Source: Crambe crambe
Taxonomy: Eukaryota > Porifera > Demospongiae > Poecilosclerida > Crambeidae
Reading direction: 5' to 3'
NCBI GenBank assembly: GCA_963924555.1
Contig: OZ004591.1
Span: 6,944,001-7,008,000, forward strand
Length of the DNA: 64,000 nucleotides
Positions 36,948 to 57,669 of this stretch are shown one piece after another; within the stretch, counting starts at the first letter, position 1; every line of letters starts with the position of its first letter. The translations under genes were made by a program, and so were the position numbers. Below the pieces are notes generated by a model. That model had not been told where the DNA came from. It searched no databases and saw only the letters and a program-made list of their open reading frames with translations.

Positions 36948-38875
36948 ATGGCTGAAAAATTGGCAGAAGTAAGCCTATCTTCAATAATTAAGAGTTTGGG
37001 AGAAGACATTGAACCTGAAAGATTCACTTGTCATGGGCGTAGCCAGGGGTGGTTCGGGTGGTTCGGTCGAACCACCTTTTCAAAATGAATAAAAAATGTT
37101 TTAAGCGCGATCGCGCGCTATGCGCGTACGCGCGTTCGTGAGTGATCGATCGATCGTGAGCTCGAAGCGAGCAGAGAGAAACGAGTGAGGCAAAGCCTCT
37201 TATTATTTTTGTCCATAAAAGGTCAGTTTTACGTATAACTCAGCCCTACTGAGCAGTTAGTGGCTTAGTGCCTGAGACTATGAATAAATCTTGCTGTAAA
37301 AACTGTACAAAAAACTGTACAGGTAGCCAGCAGATCGTGTACCATCTTCATCAAAAACTGTACAGGTAGCTAGCAGATCGTGTACCATCTTCATCATTTA
37401 CTCATCTTCATACTTTCCCTGCCTTCATATGCTGCATTGCAGCTGCTAAGTGATTGTTTTTTTATAAATCGGTTATAAAAAAGGGTGTGGTTATAGGAAA
37501 GTGGGCGTGGTCATGCCAAAAAATTTCCGCGCTTACGCGCGGATAACTTTAGAACCCCCTCTTCAAAAACTCTGGCTACGGGCCTGCTTGTGGAGGTTCT
37601 TTGGAAGCACCACTCAAAGTTCAGCTCAATTATCTCAACAATACTGGAGTGTGGTGTGGAGCTACTTTCCCTGGCATCCACGATGCTGACCTACAGCAAA
37701 TTCTCAAGTCATCTGTTACTGCAAGCTTTGGAAGGGGAGAAGAAAACGTGATTGATAAAAACTACCGTGATGCTTATGCACTAGAACCTGAAAAATTTAC
37801 CACCTCTTTCCAGCTCTCTAGTACTCTAATCTTGGGAGAAATTAGGCAATTTTTGGTACCCGATGTTCCTAATATTTATGGTGAGCTGTACAAGATGAAT
37901 ATCTACACTGGACCTACTGGTTGCTTCAAGGCTCACGTTGATACACCTCGTGGTGGCAACATGTTTGGTAGCTTAGTGGTCTGTCTCCCATCTCGTTTTG
38001 CTGGAGGAGAGCTTGTTATCAGGCATAGAGATAAATGTGTTACGTACAACTGGTCCACACCTGCAGACAATCCAGCCCAAAATATCCAATGGGCAGCATT
38101 TTTCAGTGACGTTGAGCATGAAGTACTCCAAGTTACTGAAGGCCATCGCATTACTCTGACCTATAACCTCTATCATTGTGATCTTGACCTAGTGCCTGCA
38201 GTGGATATCACTACCTCTTCATTCTACAGCAATCTAAAAGCAGCTATTAAACACCCACACTTCCTACGCAAAGGAGGTGTCTTAGGGTTCTTCTGCCAAC
38301 ACGCCTATGTTTTTGAAGAATTCAACAAACGAAAAAGAAAGATGAAAAGTAATCTACTCAATATACTACCAGGTTATATGAAATTTGGAGTGGTATCCAG
38401 TTTGCCATGCTTGTTGAAAGGATCAGATCGCGTGGTATTATTTACCGCTAAGTCACTTGGTCTTGAAGTTGACGTGAGACCAATTCTCAACCCAAATGGC
38501 TCTGATTCCTGTGTTGGCGGGGATGAGTTTGAATTTGATGATACTTTCATTGGCGAAGGTGATACATGGGAAGATTATTACCAAGATCAAGGCTTCCGTA
38601 AGGCTAGTTACATCACATGGTGCAACAAGTGTAGTCACAGGCAGCACAGGCAACCAGCAGTTGCAGCTATAGCGTATGGTAATGATTACAGTCTTGATGT
38701 TCATTACCAGACAGCAGCTATTCTTGTTACTGTTCCACCATGGAGTGAGAGACACTGTGATGCTGTTGCTGAATCATCATCTGAAGGTCCGAATGTCACT
38801 ACTCGAAAGAGGAAGAGAGGTGATGAGGATGGAGATGAAAGGGGTGATGGATCAGCACAGACTACTTCGAAGTAG
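36948..38875 (+). CDS. 2OG-Fe(II) oxygenase ORF interrupted by a DNA transposon
   Basis: The ATG at 36948 opens 28 codons ending ERFTC at 37031. The frame resumes at 37592 (GGSLEAPLKVQL) after a 555-bp element plus one copy of its target duplication, and runs to the stop at 38875. Without the insert the ORF is continuous, 455 residues. The iron-binding triad is readable: H-x-D in FKAHVDTPRGG and a distal His in FSDVEHEV, with the 2-oxoglutarate-binding Arg in GHRITLTYNLY. These features match prolyl-4-hydroxylase-like dioxygenases that add hydroxyl groups to proteins or other substrates; the substrate is unknown. The C-terminal part has WCNKCSHRQH and AIAYGNDYSLDVHYQTAAIL, then a basic/acidic tail. 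A shortened protein could start inside the downstream part. Whether this allele is dead, or the element is spliced, is open. Confidence 0.8.
37032..37586. mobile_element. Non-autonomous DNA transposon inside the oxygenase ORF (hAT-like)
   Basis: The element begins CATGGGCGTAGCCAG and the complement of its right end begins CAGGCCCGTAGCCAG, an imperfect inverted repeat. CTTGT occurs on both sides (37027-37031 and 37587-37591), a 5-bp target duplication. Inside are a GCGC-rich segment, a GATCGATCGATCG tract and a direct repeat of about 45 bp (ACTGTACAGGTAGC..., 37302 and 37350). No transposase ORF is present. The 5-bp duplication and the termini suggest a hAT-type element, with moderate confidence. 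Confidence 0.8.
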
Positions 38876-39004
38876 CTAGATGCATCTTCTCTAGCTGTAT
38901 TCAAACTATCATTATCTGACTGACATATTCTGATTGCTGCTTTGATTACTTGTTTTGATAAGACTATCTTCTGCTACTGTTTTCTAGCTAGAAGATTTAT
39001 ACTT

Positions 39005-39336
39005 AAGGCCACTATTAATAGAATGATTGTTTCCTGTCCACCGCCAGCGTATTGAAAATGTCACTGCATCAAAAATTATTACTGCCTATAGTGCCTGCCA
39101 TTGCTCATGCGCGCAGTAGAGCGCGCACATTTGGCTTCACATACTGTACATGCAGCTCTTTTTGGGAAAGCCCGTGGTGAATGACTAGTCTCGTGGGCCG
39201 CGAGACTAGTGAATGATGAAGACAGGACCCTTGAGACATCAACGAAGCAGTAATAGAATAATTATAATAACCGCCCGCCCGCAGCACTTGTGGATATTTT
39301 CTTGGACAGGAAACTAGGATTCTATAGTGGCCTAAA
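39005..39336. mobile_element. MITE with imperfect terminal inverted repeats of about 35 bp
   Basis: The left end (39005-39040) contains AGGCCACTAT...AGAAT...GTTTCCTGTCCA; the complement of the right end (39303-39336) reads the same blocks with small gaps. Flanks are TTAA on the left and TAAA on the right. In the middle a 10-bp perfect hairpin arm (ACTAGTCTCG and its complement, about 39184-39211) is visible. No ORF. Confidence 0.6.
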
Positions 39337-39899
39337 GGCTACAATAATAATTAGCTTTTTAAAAAATGGCTATCTTACTTATTTTTTTATTTTTATCATC
39401 AAATTCTATAAGCATAAATAGGCATTTCTTGTGGAGCATAAGGCAGGGGTTAGAGCATAACATGAAGAATAGCTAGGTACTGACATGAGGATGATATTGA
39501 TATAAAAGGGTCAGCTGCACCAGACTAAGATAATACATCAACAATCAAAAAAGAACAAATGGAAGAACTCTCTCCTCGTTGGTCCCCCTTTGCTGCCCCA
39601 GTAGAGGGAGAGTTGTACGAGGAAGAACTGATGATTTCAATGAGAAGAGGAAACGACCTGATTCCATGATAGAGAAATCTTCAACCTCAAACTGGAGACA
39701 TGGAGAAACAACTAAAGGACATCCTCCCCGAGTGGCCCAAATAGTAGTATCTTCTGTCCATAGCACACCATCCTACATCCTTCCTTCTTCCTAGGACCAC
39801 CATTAGATGACAATTCTAAATTTCTAGTGTCTATAACTGATGAGATACAATTCATCATCATGCCCACCATATATATATATAGAGATGATGACCTGAGGA

Positions 39900-40725
39900 T
39901 GCTGAAAATTGGTGTACTAATGAGCTGCACGTCTTTGACCTCAATGAAGGTAAAAATCCATGTTTACCATTTTGGCTTGATCGTATGATGAGAGATGCAC
40001 CAGGTGGGACATAAGGCCACTTATTAATTTCCCGCATTAGTTTACTCTACCTACAGGATTTAGCCATTATTATTGAATTTCTATAGCTACCACAACTGTA
40101 TCACTCATGCCAGTTTCAAGAGAGGGCAACTCAATTTGAAGACTGATTTCATCAACTTGAGACCCAGTGGGTGGTGAGGAGGGAGGAGATTCAGCTGACA
40201 GGACCAGAACTGGGAGGAGAAATGATCATCCTAACAGAGCTGATGCCCACCAGTTTGAGGAGAGAGCTAGAAAGAGTATATGTCTCCATGTCCATTGGCC
40301 TGGATGTGGCCAGAGCCCTCACTAGATGCAGCCAGACCCGATCATCCATCGTGACATCAGCAGTGCTAATGTTCTCCCCTTAAACCTCTACCAACAGTCG
40401 CTGGAGAGCCAAAGTCACCGACTATATATGGATCAGTCAACCTTCAACAGCAACTGGAAACTGTAGGTCCTGGCAACTCAACGTATGCTGCCCCTGAAGC
40501 TAATGACCCTCGCCTGCAGTCCCCCAAGATGGACATCTTCAGTTTTGGCATTCTCCTCATCGAGATGCTGACAGGTGAACTGCCTCGGCCCTCAGATGAG
40601 AGACATCTGCTGATGGGCACCATACGACATCATAACTGTTAGCACTTATTCAGAGGTGCTTGAACCAACAAAGAGAAAATCGACCAAGTGCCTCCAACAT
40701 CATTTCTGAACTGGAACATTGAGTG
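39900..40725 (+). pseudogene. Decayed protein kinase (TKL-like) with a Kelch-like upstream fragment
   Basis: Kinase motifs are present but in different frames. EEIQLTGPELGG is followed at once by EMIILTELMPTSLRRELE, so the region from the glycine loop through the VAAK-type lysine is deleted. Then come SIGLDVARAL, a frame change, PDPIIHRDISSANVL with the catalytic Asp, a second frame change, and GSVNLQQQLETVGPGN with TYAAPEANDPRLQSPKMDIF and SFGILLIEMLTGELP. A last shift precedes RCLNQQRENRPSASNI and the end near 40725. Upstream, TNELHVFDLNEG near 39918 is Kelch-like. Loss of the ATP-binding lobe and at least three frame changes make a functional kinase impossible as written. The 5' boundary is uncertain; 39540-39900 has short ORFs I cannot assign. 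Confidence 0.75.
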
Positions 40726-41108
40726 GTAGCTATAATTATTCTAGCTATATATAAACAGTGGTCTACTATACCAAACTCTAGCTATTTCTCTCTTTTAATT
40801 TTTGGATTTGCCCGAAGTGTTTTCTGAATATTAGAGTAGGTAATAGGTGGGACTAGAGTCTGTTGTATGTAGACATAGCTAAATCCCCTTTGCACAAGCC
40901 ATATGCACCCAATACCTAGGTGATTTTTCATGCCATCGACTAACACAACTTCTCAACTAGAGAACAAACTTCTTATATTACTGTGAAAAACTTCAGTAGG
41001 TTGCATGGATGCAGCAACAGAATCCCATATCAGCTCTGCTGTGGATCAATGGGATTGCACAGATCATATCAGCCATCATCTAATAGAGTGATAGTATTTT
41101 CCTCCGTC

Positions 41109-41314
41109 ATGTTTGAGCATGCGCATACTGTTTCCACGTGACATGTCTGAGCATGCGCATACGGCTTCACGTGACCTATAAGAATCACAAAATTATACTT
41201 ACGCTAATGCAAAAGCTCCCTTATAAGGAATGTACTAACGCAGCCCTGAGATAGCCCAATGAAAAAAAGCTATTTTGGGAATGACGTAATCCCGATTAGC
41301 TTCTAGTATAAAAG
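41109..41314 (+). promoter_or_regulatory. RPB1 promoter with a duplicated GCATGCGCA/CACGTGA module and TATA box
   Basis: Two nearly identical 33-34 bp units (41109-41142 and 41142-41175) each contain TGAGCATGCGCATAC, an NRF1-like palindrome, and an E-box CACGTGA. TATAAAAG at 41307-41314 lies about 230 bp before the start codon; an ATGACGTAAT CRE-like site is at 41281. The reading is motif-based only. Confidence 0.6.
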
Positions 41315-41544
41315 CGATAAACCTCGCCGCTCATTCACAAGAATAGTCTTTGAGCGAGCAGAGAAATACTTGGCGAGAAGGTAATCTCAGTGAGCTCAGC
41401 CTGTTCTTCTATTCACCCACGTGAGGTTAACTAGCAGGCCTTTAGGGCTATCGGGGACCGAATTTGCCATAAGCCGTCTTTGGATTGCTGTCTTTTTTTT
41501 CTTCTTTTTTTTCGGCCGTTTCTTTTATCATACCTTGAGGCAAA

Positions 41545-49349
<7,805 letters not shown>

Positions 49350-49571
49350 TTTGATCTGCAATGTTGCCATGGATGGACTCAATGATGACTCACACAAAAT
49401 TAATTTTTTTTCTTGTAACAAAGGACTTCTACTTTCACTAATATTATCATAATTATAACCAATCACATTAATTTTAATTACTTTTTGTTAATTTTATTAT
49501 TACTTCCTAATTATTATTAATAATCATTATAAACTGCGCTAGCGCCCTTTTTTTTAATTTAATTTTTGCAC

Positions 49572-49595
49572 GGATCATAAACCGGTTTATGATCC
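49572..49595. promoter_or_regulatory. Perfect 24-bp palindrome upstream of DDOST
   Basis: GGATCATAAACC is followed directly by its reverse complement. It ends 28 bases before the DDOST start codon, in the 274-bp gap after RPB1. It could be a dimer-binding site or a hairpin in the 5' UTR. Confidence 0.55.
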
Positions 49596-49623
49596 ATGAT
49601 TTTTGTGAGCACGTGCTTCTAAA

Positions 49624-50937
49624 ATGGCGACCAAGACTGCGATCTTTGTTATTTTATGCATTGGAGTTGCCAGTGCTGCAAAAACCTTGGTCCTCCTGGA
49701 AAACCTCCACATCAAAGAGACTCACTCCGTGTTTTTTGACGATCTGAAATCTAGGGACTACCAGTTGACCTTTAAATTGGCAGATGACCCTGGCCTTGCC
49801 TTATCTAAGTATGGAGAATACTTGTACACGAATCTGATCATCTTTGCTCCTTCTGTGGAAGAGTTTGGAGGGACAATTGATGTAGCTGCCATCACCGATT
49901 TTATTGATAATGGAGGTGGGAACGTGTTGGTGGCTGCTAGCTCAGAAGTGGGGGACGTTCTCCGAGACCTTGGCATGGAAGTGGGGCTCGAGTTGGATGA
50001 ACGAGACACCTCTGTCATCGACCACCTCAATCATGACATCATGGATGATGGTGATCATAGCTTACTTGTCATAGACCCTGGAAATGTGATCGATGCAGAC
50101 TTGATCGTAGGGGCGAAATCCACTTCCCCTTTCCTGTACAAAGGGGTGGGTATGGTTGCAGATGTTGACAACCCTCTAGTGATGGAGATCATGAGTGGGT
50201 ACACCACTTCCTACTCCTATTCAACTAGTAGCAAGATTGAAGACTACCCTCATGCCGTTGGTAAGAGCACTCTTCTTATGGCTGGTCTTCAAGCACGTAA
50301 CAATGCTCGGGTCGTTTTTTGTGGCTCAATTGACTTCTTTAGCAACAAATTCTTTGCTGTTTCGGTGCAGAAGGCAATGCCAGGAGCAGAGGCATTCAGG
50401 ACGAGTGGCAACAAGGCCATGGCTACTTCGCTAAGCAAGTGGGTCTTTAGGGAAGTGGGGGTCTTGCGAGCTGGAGCCGTGTCTCATTACTTGGTCAGTG
50501 CGGGGAAAGGAGCTAACCCAGCGTCATACACAATCGAGGACAAGATCCATTACGAGATTGAAATAGAGGAGTTAGTCGATGGGAAGTGGGTGCCATTCAA
50601 AGGTGAAGACGTGCAGCTGGAGTTCGTTCGTATTGATCCCTACGTGTGTGCCTTCATGAAGTATTCCGACAACTACAAGAAACACTACATCCGGTATAAA
50701 CTGCCCGATGTGTACGGAGTCTTCCAGTTCAAAGTGGACTATAATAGGATTGGATATACGCACCTCTATAGCACCACACAGGTGTCTGTCCGACCATTTG
50801 AACACACTCAGTATGAACGCTTCATCAACTCTGCTTACCCTTACTACACCAGTGCTTTCTCCATGATGGTCGGGTTGTTCTTTTTTACCATCGTCTTCCT
50901 TCACTTCAAGGAGAAGGAAAAGGTCAAGAGTGACTGA
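49624..50937 (+). CDS. DDOST: Oligosaccharyltransferase 48 kDa subunit (OST48)
   Basis: A single-exon ORF of 437 residues (human 456, yeast homologue WBP1). OST48 is a non-catalytic core subunit of the ER complex that transfers the dolichol-linked glycan to Asn residues. A cleavable signal peptide ([12 protein letters not shown]) is followed by [19 protein letters not shown]. Family blocks include [59 protein letters not shown] and YPYYTSAF. One C-terminal membrane helix ([17 protein letters not shown]) is followed by a short lysine-rich cytosolic tail (KEKEKVKSD). Absence of introns contrasts with every non-histone neighbour except the interrupted oxygenase and may reflect a retroposed origin or intron loss; it keeps a full ORF and sits in a normal genic position. 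Confidence 0.97.
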   Translation: MATKTAIFVILCIGVASAAKTLVLLENLHIKETHSVFFDDLKSRDYQLTFKLADDPGLALSKYGEYLYTNLIIFAPSVEEFGGTIDVAAITDFIDNGGGNVLVAASSEVGDVLRDLGMEVGLELDERDTSVIDHLNHDIMDDGDHSLLVIDPGNVIDADLIVGAKSTSPFLYKGVGMVADVDNPLVMEIMSGYTTSYSYSTSSKIEDYPHAVGKSTLLMAGLQARNNARVVFCGSIDFFSNKFFAVSVQKAMPGAEAFRTSGNKAMATSLSKWVFREVGVLRAGAVSHYLVSAGKGANPASYTIEDKIHYEIEIEELVDGKWVPFKGEDVQLEFVRIDPYVCAFMKYSDNYKKHYIRYKLPDVYGVFQFKVDYNRIGYTHLYSTTQVSVRPFEHTQYERFINSAYPYYTSAFSMMVGLFFFTIVFLHFKEKEKVKSD

Positions 50938-51261
50938 ACAATACTAGTCCAATATTATTATCCTAATTATGGGCACACTGTTCTAATTATAGGTTAGCAA
51001 TTCTAATTTTTTTTCCAAGGCGTTTATTGAGATGACTGAATCGTGGTAATGTATGTATGTTGACGCAAATACCCAAGTCAAAATACTTTGCCACAACCAG
51101 TGAAAACATTATACATACATACTTGACCCAACAAGAAAAATATAATGAAATGTATACATTATAGGTGAGTGTTGTGCATACATTCTTCTGTACATGAAAA
51201 GACTTGGGTTTTGTGGGTTCATAGGCCAACATGTTCATACGTGTGCAGGGGAGTCCGGAGA
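50938..51261. other. Convergent spacer, DDOST and SERP1
   Basis: These 324 bp contain both 3' ends and a T-run near 51006. No further gene is seen. Confidence 0.55.
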
Positions 51262-51803
<542 letters not shown>

Positions 51804-52074
51804 TTTTTATGTATATCTATATATCTCAAGTTCCAAAATCCAAGTGGTACAGCTAGCCTAGTTTAACCTACTCAAAACACAATCATGCCGATCAGCACCA
51901 TGCTTTGCTAGGTATCTTATAGACTTACCTAGATATATATTTGGTATATGAAGGCACTCTGCTGAGGTAAATAGATGCTTTACTTTGTCGATCAACAAAA
52001 GCCGCACGCATCCGCCTTCGATTGGTCAGCAGCTCAGGGTTAAAGTTCACGGACGACCCTTTACCCATTGAGTG

Positions 52075-53320
<1,246 letters not shown>

Positions 53321-53447
53321 CTTTTTTTCTAGACTACTTAAGCCAGCTGTTCACTTATTGCATCCTTTCATGGCTACATTGGGTATTTTACCTGCTTTAA
53401 AAAGCTATGTTATTATTGATGAGTTATGAAACAGAGAAAGGAGCTCA

Positions 53448-56400
53448 TTAAAAGACATTGAAGGTGTTATTGAGCTTTTCTTGAGGGTGAACATTTATCC
53501 TTACAACTTTGCTAATAGCCACCACACAGGTAGGTTGCTCCAAACTGTCTTCCTTCTGTGAGTGGACCGGGTTAGCAATGGCAGGAAAAGAGGAAGCCCC
53601 CACACCCCCAGAACCCACTGAGACAACCGTACTTTGACCTCTCGCACTACCTCTGGAGGAGGAAGATTTTTGGTTCGATCTGAGGAATGAATCAAAAGGA
53701 AGGCAAGTAGCACCCTCTGGGACGTCACTTGAGAACTTCTTCACCACACAGAATTCAACTTGACAAGGATCTACAGAGCAGAGAGGAAGACTCTTTTAAG
53801 TATAAGAGAGACGACAAGTTCTGTCCTTTGGAAATAGTGTCCTTACACACATACACACACCCAGAACCTACCTGTCCAGATCCCATGGGAAAGAATGACA
53901 GAGGTGTCCAGTCTAGACTCACATGCTCCCGTTACCCGTACCTCAGATGGCTTTGTGGGAAATAGCAATTGTCTGCCATCGGCAAACTTCACCTGTCAGT
54001 GAATAGTCAGCTTAATACAGGACCTGAACACTTTTATACCTGGATGGCAGTGGTGGCTGGGTCGTCCACATTACAGAGAGAAGCTTCCACATGAACAGAG
54101 AGGGCTAGTGAGGATACAAACTTGGTGAAATCCTCACGACTGCATGTCTGTGGTTCCAAGATTTCTGCCTCACATTCTTTCACATCCAAAATATCGCTAA
54201 GTGGTATTTCAGTGCAAAAGTGTGCCTGCAGGCAAGGGACAGATATGAGATTTGTTCTTAGTCATATGACTATCATGTGACATACAGAAGTCAGTGGTTG
54301 TAAGCTTTCAGTAAGTGTCTCAGTAGCCACGGTTATAAGGTTCATCTCTAGGATAGGAGCGGCCAGTGCAGGAAAGGGAACATTGTGACACTGACAGAAA
54401 CTGAAAAATGAGAGAAAGAATCCATTATGAGCTATACATATTGCATCTCACTCACTTGTTCAGGGCTTGCAGCCTCTCCATAAAACTCTGCTTCATCTTC
54501 ACAAATACAGCACTGTTGGGATAAAAAGTCTATTTAAATTCTATTTAAAGCACACCATCCATGTACCTTTGTTCAGTATCGAAGTCAAGGTGAGTTGCCA
54601 GGAGAAGAGACATGGCTTGAGCAGCCACCCTCACCAGGCAACACAGCACCATCAGGTGAGGACTCAAACCAGTGAATGCATGTTCTGCCCGATAACTCAG
54701 AAGCAGCAGCTAGAGGAGAGATGATGATATCATAATATATAAGGGGGGGGGGGGGGGGGGGGGGGGGAGAGCTAGATGATTGTTCTGCTAAAGAATCTTC
54801 ATCAGGGACACCACATCAGCTCTCACCTCTCTGATGCTGGAAGTAATGGTAGGAAGACTGCGATGGCTGGAAGAATTGGACGCCAGGAGAACATCTTGAG
54901 AAAGAAGTTCATGGACCTGTGTCGTGTTAAAGTTAAACTGATTGAGATAAGAAGTTATACTGATTGAGATTACTGAAACTAAGAAGTTATACTGATTGAG
55001 ATTACTGAGGTGCTGCACCTACTTTATATATTAGCACTTGACACTGAAGAAAAGTGGAAGCTAGTTTAGCCGAGGCAGCCATTCCTTTATCAAGACTGGC
55101 CATCTTAAGGAGGTCAGCGACAGAGGTCAAGAGGGCTCCTTGAGACTTGCTACCACTGGACGATAGCTGAGTGCGTGATAATACCTGTCCCAAGAAACGA
55201 GCACCTGACCGTCCTGGGGGGGGGGGGGGGGGGGGAGGGGGGGAGAGGAAGAAAGAACAATTTTGGGTGTACATATTACTCACTCACTCACTCACTCACT
55301 CACTCACTCACTCACTCACTCACCTTGAGAATGCTTGCTATGAATGGGATTGAGTGCCGAGGGCATGCCAGTCTAGGTGGAATAAGAGAAGGCCATCAGG
55401 TTGAGGTTTCACATTAAGGTTAGTTTTCATATTTTGGGTCCAGGCTTCACATAAAGGTTAAGGGTTTCACATTGCAGGGTTCACGTTAGTTCTAGGGTCA
55501 AGGTTGGGTCAAGGTCGTATTATGGTTATTTCACATTAGGATTTTTAGTCTCTCTGACCTTAATGGAAGGGATGAGGTGAGGGAGGGTGTCTCTGAGGTA
55601 AGTATAGTGTCTGAAGACATGACTGGGGAAGAGAGGAGGGATAGTAGGACAACATAGGGCTGCATTGAATACAAGAATCAAGATACAGATGTCTGAGAAA
55701 AAGAAAGTCAAGGAAGATAACGAGAGGGGGGAGAAGTCTGATTGTAGAGGTGGAGTGAGGGAGGATACAGGCAGGGTCATCAACATCTGGCTCCTTCCCC
55801 ATGAAGAAAGGGTGAGTGCTCAGGAGTTCTGGCACTAGTGAAGACACAAGATAGCCATGATTTGCACCCAGTTGCTGCAGGCATCTATATAGGACATTAA
55901 AAACCAAGATAATAGAAACAAACAACAAATAAACAAATAGATAAACACAAATAAACAAAGAGACAAACACAAACAAATAGACAAACAGACAAACAAACAA
56001 AACTCTGCAGTGTGACTTACTTCCAGATGGACTGACAGTCATGAGGGTATTTTTTCAGATTGTCCAGGAGGGCGTGAACTGCAGTATTTAGACCAGCTGA
56101 TGTTGTGATCCGACAAGATGATAGCAGACCACGTAAGCCATCACGTATCACTGAGGACGACTCCTGTGAGAAAGAGAATCAAGGGACAAGCCCCTGCTTA
56201 ATTATCAATGAAGACGAAGCACCACTCCTTACTTCGAGAATTGCAAGAACAGTCTCCAGTTGGTCTTCCCTCAACTCAAGAGTGGAGCTGATCTTGCAGA
56301 GACTGCTGATCGCCTTGAGGCGAATGGCCTCTAGCTCATCATTGAACATATCCACAAGGTAGTCCAGACTTTGAGCCGCAAAACTCTTACAGCGCATGCT

Positions 56401-57615
56401 TAGTTCACACATGGAGTTCACTGAGGCACTCCGCACCTCTGGACAAGTTTAAGAGATGTGGGAGGAGAAATGGACTAGTTTACTTCACTTACCCATGAAC
56501 TCATCTTCAAGGCCATGAACAAAAGCACCACATGCTCCAGCACTCATTAAACTAATCTCCCCAGGGTCAAGCTCCATCTAAAATCATCAAATCTTTACTT
56601 TTTGAAATTAGACTTTTTGGGACTATCTAAATTCAACCAACCTTTGGCACACTGGCAGCCCAGCTTCTGCCCGAGTCCCAATTCATGGAAGCCCCACCCC
56701 CTTGGTGTATCTCACGCTGCCGCTGATGGTCACTCTTGACCACCTTCAAATGTGACATCAGCTTCTTGTCCAAGGTCTGTTGAAGGAATTTGTCAGTGAC
56801 GATGTGAAAGTCTCCAAGGAGACCAGCTGAAAGTGCTCGCACAGGCATGGAACTATCGTTGACAAGATCACAAATCTTTATGAAGGCATCATCAACAAGA
56901 CGCAGTTCCACTGAGCTATCTCGTTTCAAGGGGACAACCCTAGTGATTATAGAAAGAGAATACAATGGTAAAGATTCCAATTCTAGGGCCAGCCCTTGCT
57001 GACTTTTCCGGATGCTGTAGTCCTAGAGCCCAAACCAGTCTAACAGCTTTCCTACGAACATCAGAACTTCCATCAGATAAAGCTTCTGAGGCCTGCACAG
57101 ATTGAAGCAAGCATCAAAATAAATTCCTTCATGCAAGTTGAATCCATTTACCTCGTAATAGACAGACAGAGGAAGTATGCTAGTGTTCTTTTTGTGGACT
57201 TGGTACTGGAAAAACAGGGGAGCTTAGAGCCCGTTTTCTACGCAACTGGCTTGACTCACAAGAGCTTCAAACGAGGCACCTCGAACACGAGGATCTGGGT
57301 CTTTAGTGTGCTCTTCCAGGACAAGCAAAGGCGGTTCATAATTATCCGTCACATGACAGAGCTGACCAATCAGATTCAAGCATTCCACACGCACACCATG
57401 ATGAATGCTATGAACGTTTCTTAGTGCCAATTCCATAATCTGCTCAGCAAAGAGGGCCTGAAATATGACCCAAAAGATTACTAAAGATTACTAGTGTACA
57501 CATTATGGATTACTGGTTAGGATACCTGATCTGAGTGCTGGTTCACCATCTTACATAAGCATTTTAAAACAGACACCTTGACATCAGGATCTTCTGCATA
57601 ATATTATGAAGTTCA

Positions 57616-57669
<54 letters not shown>

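Noticed and set aside
55160..55260. Glycine-rich ORFs around 55200
   Set aside because: Produced by the homopolymer G tract antisense to INTS4.
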